Shown piece by piece: positions 57,259 through 64,000 of a DNA stretch of 64,000 bases. A program made the position numbers and the translations under genes. Location: the NCBI RefSeq assembly GCF_003751385.1, contig NZ_RJVA01000009.1:372001-436000 (forward strand), written 5' to 3'. This DNA is from Desulfosoma caldarium. Lineage in GTDB: Bacteria > Desulfobacterota > Syntrophobacteria > Syntrophobacterales > DSM-9756. The notes beneath the pieces were generated by a model. It searched no databases, was not told the DNA's origin, and was given only the letters and a program-made list of their open reading frames with translations. The first letter of the stretch is position 1. Every line of letters starts with the position of its first letter.

Positions 57259-57663
57259 TCAGGCTTTGCGTCGCGATAGAAGGGTTTCCACGTTGCGCAA
57301 AAGATCCTCGGGGTCCACGGGTTTTTCCATGAAGATGTCCGCCGCAATCCAGTCCAGGTCTTCTTCCACCGAACGCTGGTACCCTTTTTCCGAACTCGGC
57401 CGACCCGAAACAATGAGGATGGGCAGGCCGTAAGGGCCTTCCTTTTTCTTGATTTTCGCGGCAAAATCCAGCCCTTCATGCATGGTGGCCATCATGATGT
57501 CCAAGATGAGAAGATCAGGCTGGCGTTCCTGCAACAAAGCCTCCCCACGAACGGTGTCCGTCGCTGCATAGACTTCGTACCCGTTGTCCCCCAGAATCGT
57601 TTCCATGGCCTGGCAGATTTCTGGGTCGTCGTCGATGACCAAGATTTTTTTCGCCGTGCTCAT
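57259..57663 (-). CDS. Single-domain response regulator (CheY-like receiver)
   Basis: 134 residues, a stand-alone receiver: acidic pair Asp11/Asp12, phospho-acceptor Asp55 in LLILDIMMA, and the conserved Lys in FMEKPVD. It has no output domain and probably relays phosphate between kinases. It lies 242 bases upstream of the heme-containing kinase on the same strand, and the order regulator-kinase-kinase suggests one signalling unit. Confidence 0.92.
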   Translation of the reverse strand: MSTAKKILVIDDDPEICQAMETILGDNGYEVYAATDTVRGEALLQERQPDLLILDIMMATMHEGLDFAAKIKKKEGPYGLPILIVSGRPSSEKGYQRSVEEDLDWIAADIFMEKPVDPEDLLRNVETLLSRRKA

Positions 57664-57979
57664 ACCACCCTCCTTTGTTGCAAGCGCCCACTCCTGCAGG
57701 CTTGGGCCTTCGCTCCCCGAAGGTCGTCCGCTTTGCTCTCACCATATCCCCAAAAAAGCGCGGTGCCAAGGCCTCATGCATCTTGGCACCGCAATAAACG
57801 CCCCCGGCAACCGCCGATTGACGGGGCCCTGTTTGAACATGTCTTTTCCTGGAGCTATGCACGCCGCGATGCCTTGATCAGCGCCACGCCGCTCCCAAGC
57901 ACCAACCGAAAGGGCCTTCTCGGACAAGCTCCTCAGGGGATCGGACGGAATCCTAAGAAGAGCCTTGCCGGCCAGAATC
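57664..57979. other. Intergenic gap with the SLC13 terminator
   Basis: 316 bases separating the SLC13 stop codon from the response-regulator start. The only feature seen is the intrinsic terminator at 57,752-57,792. Confidence 0.5.
57752..57792 (-). terminator. Intrinsic terminator downstream of the SLC13 gene
   Basis: On the minus strand an 11-base stem GCGGTGCCAAG/CTTGGCACCGC (57,792-57,782 with 57,770-57,760) with an 11-base loop is followed by GCTTTTTT (57,759-57,752). It ends the SLC13 transcript about 190 bases after its stop and insulates the two-component cluster. Confidence 0.82.
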
Positions 57980-59788
57980 CTAAAGATAAAACAGCCAGAT
58001 CATACCCAACATGACCACCGGGAAGATAAAGGTCATCCCAAGGCCGGCCTTTAAATAATCGGCGGTGCGGTAGCCTCCAGGCCTCATGATCAAAGCATTC
58101 ACCTGGTGTGTAGGCAGAATAAAGCTATTGGAAGCGGCCAGGGCCACCACCAAGGCCGTCATCCGAGGATCCGATCCGGTAAGGATGGCCATGTTCATGG
58201 ACAACGGAACCATCAAGACCGTGGCGCCCACGTTGGAAACGACTAGGGTAAAGGCTGAGGTGAGCAGAGCCACGAGGGCCATCAACCCGATGGGCGGCAC
58301 GTGACCGACGGCCGACAGAATCTTATTGGCGATAAAAGCCGCCGTGCCGGTCTGCTCAAAAGCAATGCCCAGAGGGATGAGGCCACCGAGCAGGAAAACC
58401 GTCATCCAGTCCACGGACTGGTACGCTTCTTCAATGGACAAGACCCTGGTGACCACCATGCCCAAAGCGCCGGACATGAGGGCCACCGAAAGACGGACGT
58501 CAAAAAAGACCGTCTGCGTCAAGGCCAAGGCCAGCCAAAAAACCGCCCATTTGGCCTTTTCCGGCCGAAGGATTTCGCCTTCCAGGGGAGTGGCGAACGT
58601 CAAAGCACGAGGCTGGGGCATGTTGCGAAGCATATGGAAACGCGCCCAGATGCCCTGCAAGAGAATGATATCGCCGGCTTTGAGGCGCACATGGTTCACG
58701 CCCGAATAGTAGATGCGGTCCTTGGTTTGCACGGCGACGGGGTTGAGCCGAAAGCGTTGCACAAAATCCACTTCGCTCAAAGTTTTTCCGATCAATTCAG
58801 AGCGCGGGGACACAATGGTTTCCGCCAAGCCGGCATTGGTTCGAGCAAAGTCGTCGGCAAAAAATTCCAAATTCGGCTTCACCTTCCATCCATAATAGGC
58901 GGCCATCTTGAGCACACGATCCTCGTCCCCTAAAACCACCAGAACATTTCCGGGCCCTACGGTGTCTCGGCCTTGAACGGAAAAGCGCCGAGAGCCCGTG
59001 CGCGGGTTTCCGATGGCCACCACCGAGACGAGAAAGTCCTGGCGGATGCGCAGGGCTGCGAGGGCCTGTGGCCCGGAAAAGCTCTCCGGCACCTCCACTT
59101 CATAGGGCACATCCAAGGCATTGTAGGCACTGATGAGCTTGGCCGTGATGCCTGCATCTTCCTCGCCCTGGACGTCCGGAAGGATTTTTCGGCCCAAAAG
59201 GGCAAAGTAGACCAGAGCGCTGACCAGAAGGGCGACGCCAATGGGGGTCTGGGTGAAAAGATTGAAGGGTTCAAGCTTCTGGCCTTTGACCACAAGAAGG
59301 TCATTGAGGAGAATGGTCGGGCTGGCGCCCACCAGGGTAAGGGTCCCTCCTATGATGGCACAAAAGCCCATGGGCATGAGCAGCCTGGAGATGGGTATGC
59401 CCAAACGCTTGGAAACCCTTTGGGTGGCCGGCAAGAAAAGCGCCGCGGCCCCGATGTTTTGCATGAAGCTGGAAATCACACCCACCGTGCCGGCCACAAG
59501 GCACATGATGCGCGTTTCACTGCGTCCTCCAAACTTGATGATGGGAGAGGCCACCTTGTTCATGACACCTGTCTTATCTAAACCCGCCCCGATGATGATC
59601 ACGGCAATAATGGACACCACGGCGTTGCTGCTTAAGCCTTCAAAAGCCTGCTTTGGGGTGACAAGACCCATGAGGGGCAGGATGACCATCATGATAATGC
59701 TGACCACATCCACCCGAACCCATTCAGAGATAAAAAGGAACACCGCAAGGAAGAGCACCAATAGAGTCAGAATCATGTCCTGGGTCAT
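57980..59788 (-). CDS. SLC13-family anion transporter with central RCK_C domains
   Basis: 602 residues. Membrane segments at both ends (1-200 and about 405-602) flank a cytoplasmic insert (205-395) with two RCK_C-like modules (QGRDTVGPGNVLVVLGDEDRV, VRLKAGDIILLQG). Conserved transport motifs include MQNIGAAALFLP, VGASPTILLNDLL and SNVGATVLMVPL. Family members carry sulfate or di- and tricarboxylates with Na+; in a sulfate reducer sulfate is the attractive guess but is not shown. A 27-residue membrane peptide is encoded just upstream. Confidence 0.88.
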   Translation of the reverse strand: MTQDMILTLLVLFLAVFLFISEWVRVDVVSIIMMVILPLMGLVTPKQAFEGLSSNAVVSIIAVIIIGAGLDKTGVMNKVASPIIKFGGRSETRIMCLVAGTVGVISSFMQNIGAAALFLPATQRVSKRLGIPISRLLMPMGFCAIIGGTLTLVGASPTILLNDLLVVKGQKLEPFNLFTQTPIGVALLVSALVYFALLGRKILPDVQGEEDAGITAKLISAYNALDVPYEVEVPESFSGPQALAALRIRQDFLVSVVAIGNPRTGSRRFSVQGRDTVGPGNVLVVLGDEDRVLKMAAYYGWKVKPNLEFFADDFARTNAGLAETIVSPRSELIGKTLSEVDFVQRFRLNPVAVQTKDRIYYSGVNHVRLKAGDIILLQGIWARFHMLRNMPQPRALTFATPLEGEILRPEKAKWAVFWLALALTQTVFFDVRLSVALMSGALGMVVTRVLSIEEAYQSVDWMTVFLLGGLIPLGIAFEQTGTAAFIANKILSAVGHVPPIGLMALVALLTSAFTLVVSNVGATVLMVPLSMNMAILTGSDPRMTALVVALAASNSFILPTHQVNALIMRPGGYRTADYLKAGLGMTFIFPVVMLGMIWLFYL

Positions 59789-59833
59789 AGAGCCTCCTTC
59801 ACCTGCCCGACCATCCTCGCTTTCTTTCTACCT

Positions 59834-59917
59834 TCAACGGTTATCTTTTCGAAACCAGTAGCAGAGAAAAAAAACCGCGGCCACTAAACCAACGGAAAAC
59901 ACAAAATGTCCCGTCAT
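59834..59917 (-). CDS. 27-residue single-helix membrane peptide next to the SLC13 gene
   Basis: The frame MTGHFVFSVGLVAAVFFLCYWFRKDNR-like product has one hydrophobic helix (FVFSVGLVAAVFFLCYW) and a positively charged tail. Its ATG follows AAGGGAAGCGC, and it lies 45 bases before the transporter gene. Comparable tiny accessory peptides occur next to some bacterial symporters. No expression evidence exists, so it is a candidate only. Confidence 0.5.
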   Translation of the reverse strand: MTGHFVFSVGLVAAVFFLCYWFRKDNR

Positions 59918-60093
59918 GCGCTTCCCTTTCTGTGCTGCCCGTCTCCACGTCGTGCCCACACGCTCCAGCCCCCTTGGTCCGCTTTCAGACACAGACTTCT
60001 TCCCGGAAAGACGACCTTTACCCCTTGTGTTCACCAAAGGCCGCACTTCCAGGAAGAAGAGCCTTGTCTTTGCAGGCACGCGACCATGATTTT

Positions 60094-60675
60094 TCAGTGG
60101 GCCAAACAGTACACGGGGATCACCCGGGGTTCTTCGCCGGCAAGCGCCTCTTCAGGCATGTCTGGTTCGCTGATGACAAACTCGATGCGCTTGATCTCTT
60201 CATGCACTTCCCGCACACAGTCTTCCACGGAACCCGTCTTAAAAACGTGCGTACACGAAATCCCTCGCCCTTGACACAGTTCTTCCAGCTTCTTCACACA
60301 GGCGACACAGGAACGCTCATACTCTTGCACGATCTGCTCCATGGCCGCCGGCGTGCGGGAAGCATCTCGAGGAAGCGGCACCACATTCAAAACCACAACG
60401 TCGTACCCCATGCGCTCGGCAAAGCCCACGGCGTAATGAATAACAGGATCCGATATGCGATCTTCGCGGCCCACCACAAGAATCTTGCGCCGAGCCAACT
60501 CTGCCTCGCGAAGCATGTCCTGAGCCTCGCTTGCTAGGCCGGCTTCCGCAAGGCTTGCCGCCACCATCTGCTCTTCAACCCGTTCTCTGAGCAGATCCTT
60601 TTTTTCGGTCACGGGATCTTGGGTCCGGGGACGATCCTTTTTCATCATTTTCTTGATCTTCTTCAGCATCTTCAT
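60094..60675 (-). CDS. UspA-like universal stress domain protein with N-terminal helical extension
   Basis: About 193 residues. A lysine-rich, helical N-terminal stretch (MVAASLAEAGLASEAQDML) precedes a Usp-like alpha/beta domain: KILVVGRED, YDVVVLNVVPL and ISCTHVFKTGSVEDCVREV. Usp folds bind ATP or act as regulatory dimers. GGGGGG stands before the ATG at 60675; ATG 60669 is equally plausible. It lies 48 bases after a 59-residue gene that shares its AEAG helix motif. Confidence 0.75.
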   Translation of the reverse strand: MKMLKKIKKMMKKDRPRTQDPVTEKKDLLRERVEEQMVAASLAEAGLASEAQDMLREAELARRKILVVGREDRISDPVIHYAVGFAERMGYDVVVLNVVPLPRDASRTPAAMEQIVQEYERSCVACVKKLEELCQGRGISCTHVFKTGSVEDCVREVHEEIKRIEFVISEPDMPEEALAGEEPRVIPVYCLAH

Positions 60676-60723
60676 CCCCCCTTTTGTGGATGTGGTCAAC
60701 GCCGGCACGCTTGCCACAACATT

Positions 60724-60903
60724 CTAAGTTCGATACATTCGAGCACGAGGGCGATCGGACGGACGAGAGCGTTTTTGGGAATGCACCGTCGCGCGCTCCT
60801 CAGCGCCTTTTCGCATCAAGTCCCGGGCGGTCTTCCAATCGCCCGCTTCGGCAAAGGACACCGCCGCCGCCATGGCCTCCAATTTTTCTTTCCACCGTTT
60901 CAT
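60724..60903 (-). CDS. Small helical protein sharing a motif with the adjacent Usp
   Basis: 59 residues starting at an ATG behind GAGGAGGAAG, one of the strongest ribosome sites in the window. The protein is basic and helical, with AAVSFAEAGDWKTARDLMRK in the middle and an Arg/Ser-rich tail. The family is not recognised. The AEAG helix resembles residues 40-58 of the downstream Usp-like protein. Confidence 0.7.
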   Translation of the reverse strand: MKRWKEKLEAMAAAVSFAEAGDWKTARDLMRKGAEERATVHSQKRSRPSDRPRARMYRT

Positions 60904-60968
60904 GACTTCCTCCTCGGTTTTAGGGTTCCCGGCATCGCCTTGCACCCTCTGTGGTTATCCTCACTCCA

Positions 60969-60984
60969 TGTCAAGAGTCGTGCC
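60969..60984 (-). promoter_or_regulatory. Near-match to a sigma-54 promoter for the small protein/Usp operon
   Basis: The minus strand reads GGCACGACTCTTGACA: the -24 part GGCACG is perfect, but the -12 part has TTGA where TTGC is expected. It lies about 65 bases before the 60,903 start codon. The mismatch at a nearly invariant base keeps confidence low. Confidence 0.3.
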
Positions 60985-61064
60985 GATTCGGCGTTGTTTC
61001 GTCACCCTGTTGATATGGCTTAGTTTTTCTTCATCACCCCCGTTAATCCCCTTTCGCTCATTAC

Positions 61065-61166
61065 GTTGCATAATGCAACTATTTAAAAAGATAAACAGAA
61101 AAAGCTTAAAAAACCAGTTTCTTATGAAACGTTGCATTTCCCGAAGATGTCGTTGCAAAATGCATC
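61065..61166. promoter_or_regulatory. Cluster of GTTGCAT palindromes, candidate enhancer or operator sites
   Basis: A perfect palindrome GTTGCATAATGCAAC spans 61,065-61,079 (seven-base arms around one A). A half-site GTTGCAT lies at 61,131-61,137 and an imperfect palindrome GTTGCAAAATGCATC at 61,152-61,166. All three sit in the 330-base gap between the divergent small-protein and Lon genes. The arrangement is what is expected of a dimeric regulator, for example an enhancer-binding protein. Confidence 0.6.
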
Positions 61167-61233
61167 GCCTTGAGGCGCACGGAACGAGGCCGAGGCGAGG
61201 TGTGGCGGAAGTGAGGCAGGAAAGGACAGGGCT

Positions 61234-63288
61234 ATGATTTTTTTTCGCAAATCCCAGGACGATCCCGAGGGACAGATCGGCAAGCTGGATGTGCTGCGGG
61301 CTGCCGTCCACAAGGCGAAACTTCCCCATCATGTGCATCGGGTGGTGCTTAAGGAACTGGAACTTCTGGAAAGCCTGGATCCCTCCACGGCGGAATACGG
61401 CATCGGCATCACCTATCTCGATTACCTCGTCTCCCTGCCCTGGTTTCATTTTACCGAAGACGATCTTCGATTGGACCATGTGCACGCCGTGCTGGAGGCG
61501 GACCATTACGGGCTTCAGCCCGTCAAGGAACGGATCTTGGAGTATCTGGCGGTGCGCACGCTGTGTTCTCTTCAAGAGTTTCAGATCCTCGTGGTCGACG
61601 ATGAACAGATCGCCCGCACGAATCTAGAGTATGTTTTGCGCAAGGAAGGCTATCGCGTGGACACGGCGGCCAACGGCGAAGAAGCTCTGCGGAAAATCAA
61701 AGCCTGCCCCTTCGACCTCATCTTAACCGACCTTAAGATGGAAAAGCTGGACGGTTTACAGCTCCTGGAACAGACCCGCAAGGAAGCGCCGCACGCGGAA
61801 ACCGTGATCATCACAGGCTACGCCACGGTGGATTCCGCCGTGGAATCCTTGAAAAAGGGCGCGGTGCACTACTTGTCCAAGCCCGTGCAACTGGACGCGC
61901 TGCGCGCCCTGGTGCGCTCCATCAAAGAAAAGAAACGCCACATGCAGATGGCTCGAGGCCCGGTCCTATGCTTCTCAGGACCTCCGGGAACAGGCAAGAC
62001 CTCCATCGGCCGCTCCATTGCCAAGGCCCTTGGGCGGCGTTTCGCCCACATGTCCCTGGCCGGGCTGAGGGATGAGGCGGAGCTGCGAGGGCATCGGCGC
62101 ACCTATGTGGGGGCCATGCCGGGGCGCATCATTCAGGAGATTCGGCGCCTGGGGGTTCGAAACCCTGTGCTGATGCTGGATGAAATCGACAAGATCGGCC
62201 AAGACTTTCGAGGAGATCCCGCGTCGGTGCTTCTGGAGATTCTTGATGCCGAACAAAATACCCTCTTTATGGACCACTACCTGGATGTGCCCTTTGACCT
62301 CTCCGCGACCATGTTTATTGCCACGGCCAATGTGGTGGAGAGGCTACCCGGTCCCCTGCTGGATCGAATGGAAGTCATTGAATTTTCAGGCTACACGGGA
62401 AAGGAAAAGGAGCAGATCGCTCAACGACATCTTATTCCCAAGAAGCTTCGCGAAAACGCTTTGGAAGGATGCAAGGTCCATTTTACCGATGAGGCCATAA
62501 GGGCTGTCGTGCGAGACTACACGCGAGAGCCCGGACTGCGGCAACTGGAACGGGAAATTGCTTCGATTTGCCGAAAACTTGCTCGAGCCTACGTGCAGGG
62601 AACCCAGATTCTCGGCCAACCCGAATACATCGATGAGGTGGCCGTCAAGGAACTGCTGGGGCCACCGCGGTATGCGCCCACGGCGGCAGCCACCGCCCCA
62701 CGTGTCGGTGTCACCACAGGTTTGGTCTGGAGTGAACTGGGCGGGGAAATTATTTTTGTGGAAGCGACGCGCATGCCAGGTGCTCGGCAATTGATCCTGA
62801 CGGGTTCCTTGGGTAGCGTTTTGAAGGAATCCGCTCAGACGGCCTTGAGTTTTGTGCGCAGTCACGCGGAGGCTTTGGGAATAGATCCACACTTTTTTCA
62901 GGAGACCGACATCCACATCCACATCCCTGCCGGCGCCATTCCCAAGGATGGTCCCTCGGCAGGAGCCACCATTTGTTTGGCCCTGGTGTCCTTGCTGACT
63001 CGGCGGCCCGCTCGCTGCGATGTGGCCATCAGCGCCGAGATGACCTTGGGGGGGCGTCTGCTGGCGGTGAGCGGCGTTCGGGAAAAACTCTTGGCCGCTC
63101 AAAGGGCCCATTTGCGGACCGTCATTTTGCCAGAAGGGAACAAAGCAGAGGTGGAAAACCTGCCCGCGGACGTTCTGGAAGGCCTCACCATCCTGACCTT
63201 CGGGGAAATTCTGCAGGCCGTGGAGGAAGTCTTGGCGTCTGAGCCGTTGTCTGTTCCCCAGGAACCCAAAACTCCATGCCGCATCTGA
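61234..63288 (+). CDS. Lon-type ATP-dependent protease with an inserted response-regulator receiver domain
   Basis: 684 residues. Residues 1-108 correspond to the helical region of Lon just before the ATPase (YLDYLVSLPW, VKERILEYLAV); the substrate-binding N-domain is absent. Residues ~115-235 are a complete receiver: Asp122/Asp123, phospho-acceptor Asp166, Thr194 and Lys216. From residue 242 the Lon core resumes with Walker A GPPGTGKTS (Lys255), Walker B LDEID (316-317), and the protease with Ser575 in PKDGPSAG and Lys618 in REKLLAA. Phosphorylation would thus be placed to control the ATPase or protease. GGAAAGGAC precedes the ATG. Confidence 0.95.
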   Translation: MIFFRKSQDDPEGQIGKLDVLRAAVHKAKLPHHVHRVVLKELELLESLDPSTAEYGIGITYLDYLVSLPWFHFTEDDLRLDHVHAVLEADHYGLQPVKERILEYLAVRTLCSLQEFQILVVDDEQIARTNLEYVLRKEGYRVDTAANGEEALRKIKACPFDLILTDLKMEKLDGLQLLEQTRKEAPHAETVIITGYATVDSAVESLKKGAVHYLSKPVQLDALRALVRSIKEKKRHMQMARGPVLCFSGPPGTGKTSIGRSIAKALGRRFAHMSLAGLRDEAELRGHRRTYVGAMPGRIIQEIRRLGVRNPVLMLDEIDKIGQDFRGDPASVLLEILDAEQNTLFMDHYLDVPFDLSATMFIATANVVERLPGPLLDRMEVIEFSGYTGKEKEQIAQRHLIPKKLRENALEGCKVHFTDEAIRAVVRDYTREPGLRQLEREIASICRKLARAYVQGTQILGQPEYIDEVAVKELLGPPRYAPTAAATAPRVGVTTGLVWSELGGEIIFVEATRMPGARQLILTGSLGSVLKESAQTALSFVRSHAEALGIDPHFFQETDIHIHIPAGAIPKDGPSAGATICLALVSLLTRRPARCDVAISAEMTLGGRLLAVSGVREKLLAAQRAHLRTVILPEGNKAEVENLPADVLEGLTILTFGEILQAVEEVLASEPLSVPQEPKTPCRI

Positions 63289-63305
63289 CACCAGGCCGAA
63301 GGGTT

Positions 63306-64000
63306 CTAATCGGCGAGGTTGTACGATTTGAGCTTCCGCCACAGAGAAGCGCGGTTGATACCCAAGATTTGCGCCGCGCGCGTTCGGTTCCCTCGAACCT
63401 TCTTGAGCACCCAGAGAATGTATTCCTTTTCCGCTTCCTCCAGTGTGAGGAACTCTCGAAAAGGCGGGCGACTCACGCGAAGCGTGATCTGCTGCAGGTC
63501 CGGAGGAAGGTGTTCGGGCAAAATCGTGGATCCTTGGGCCAGAGCCACGGCCCGTTCAATGATGTTTTGCAGTTCCCTCACGTTTCCTGGAAATTCGTAA
63601 CGCAAAAGAATATCCAAAACTTCCGGAGCGATGTCGTGCACCTCCTTGCCCTGAGCCGTGGCTGCCTTTTTTAGAAAATGGCGGCACAGCAAGGGAATGT
63701 CATCCTTGCGTTCGGCCAGGGTGGGCACGTAAAGTGTGACCACGTTGAGGCGGTAATAGAGATCCGGGCGAAACTTCTTGGTGGCCATTTCTTTGGACAA
63801 ATCCTTGTTGGTGGCCGCCACGACGCGAATGTCCACAGGGATTTCTTCGGTGCCCCCGACGCGTAGAAGCTTCCTTTCCTGAAGAACGCGCAAGAGCTTG
63901 ACTTGCATGGAAAGGGGCATGTCGCCCACCTCGTCGAGAAAGACCGTGCCTTCCGAGGCGGCTTCCAGCAGGCCGATCTTGACATTCCCGGCTCCCGTGA
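63306..64000 (-). CDS. Sigma-54-dependent enhancer-binding regulator, C-terminal part (5' end beyond window)
   Basis: The frame is open to the right edge, so the start and any sensory domain are missing. The visible part contains the end of the AAA+ domain ([12 protein letters not shown], the arginine-finger [21 protein letters not shown]) and a Fis-type helix-turn-helix ([20 protein letters not shown]). It activates sigma-54 promoters from upstream sites. It converges on the receiver-Lon gene with 17 bases between the stops. GTTGCAT palindromes 2 kb away are a candidate target, untested. Confidence 0.93.
   Translation of the reverse strand, partial: TGAGNVKIGLLEAASEGTVFLDEVGDMPLSMQVKLLRVLQERKLLRVGGTEEIPVDIRVVAATNKDLSKEMATKKFRPDLYYRLNVVTLYVPTLAERKDDIPLLCRHFLKKAATAQGKEVHDIAPEVLDILLRYEFPGNVRELQNIIERAVALAQGSTILPEHLPPDLQQITLRVSRPPFREFLTLEEAEKEYILWVLKKVRGNRTRAAQILGINRASLWRKLKSYNLAD

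Noticed and set aside
61200-61217. GG-N10-GC pattern (TGGCGGAAGTGAGGCA) just before the receiver-Lon gene as a sigma-54 promoter
   Set aside because: Transcription would start inside or after the ribosome site, and only part of each consensus element is present.

Overview
The window looks like chromosome of an anaerobic, probably sulfate-reducing or syntrophic bacterium of the Desulfobacterota (Syntrophobacteria-like). The GC content looks moderately high, but I did not compute it. Clues are an aldehyde:ferredoxin oxidoreductase, a fumarate reductase/succinate dehydrogenase pair, an HdrA/MvhD-type fragment, futalosine-pathway menaquinone genes, a c-type-heme sensor kinase, a sigma-54 regulator and a large set of two-component proteins. 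Genus cannot be fixed from the sequence alone. I see no rRNA, tRNA, CRISPR array, prophage or intact insertion sequence. Dispersed short repeats are the only mobile-like signal.

Layout. 0-2 kb: the end of a receiver-domain protein, then rimI and a patatin-like lipase on the minus strand. 2.1-9 kb: a BtuF-like binding protein, then a minus-strand SapC/TolC/ABC/HlyD type I secretion operon, then a decayed second copy of the BtuF-like gene. 9.2-12.9 kb: an aldehyde:ferredoxin oxidoreductase with an SCP2-like tail, followed by an iron-dependent alcohol dehydrogenase. 12.9-13.4 kb: repeat-rich spacer. 13.4-21.9 kb (minus): APC permease with an EIIA-like tail, lysophospholipid acyltransferase, a small unknown protein, frdB/frdA, coaE, eno and sfsA. 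22.3-25.7 kb (plus): TrkH/TrkA potassium uptake and purB. 25.9-30.7 kb (minus): pgi, an unknown protein, mqnD and mqnB. 31.3-35 kb (plus): dusB overlapping an ispH-UbiA fusion, then a glycosyltransferase. 35-36.5 kb: a coiled-coil protein built on 21-bp repeats, a HIT protein and a YkgJ-like cysteine-cluster protein. 36.7-42.9 kb: a complete RND efflux operon. 43.2-47.7 kb: a truncated HdrA-MvhD fragment, a glycosyltransferase, a MEDS-domain protein and an MFS transporter. 48-53.1 kb: D-amino-acid dehydrogenase, alanine dehydrogenase and an amino-acid ABC importer without its ATPase. 53.5-57.7 kb (minus): three two-component genes including a kinase with two periplasmic heme-c motifs. 58-60.9 kb (minus): an SLC13 transporter with a tiny membrane peptide, a UspA-like protein and a small unknown protein. 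61.2-64 kb: a Lon protease with a receiver domain inserted before its ATPase core, facing a truncated sigma-54 regulator.

How the genes fit together. Alcohol dehydrogenase plus AOR could oxidise alcohols via aldehydes to acids and deliver electrons to ferredoxin. MqnB, MqnD and the IspH-UbiA fusion all point toward menaquinone, the likely electron partner of the fumarate reductase/succinate dehydrogenase. DadA, alanine dehydrogenase and the importer look like an amino-acid uptake and catabolism unit. The strongest unusual item is the receiver-Lon fusion at 61,234-63,288. It has intact receiver, AAA+ and Ser-Lys protease residues, and its upstream region holds repeated GTTGCAT palindromes.
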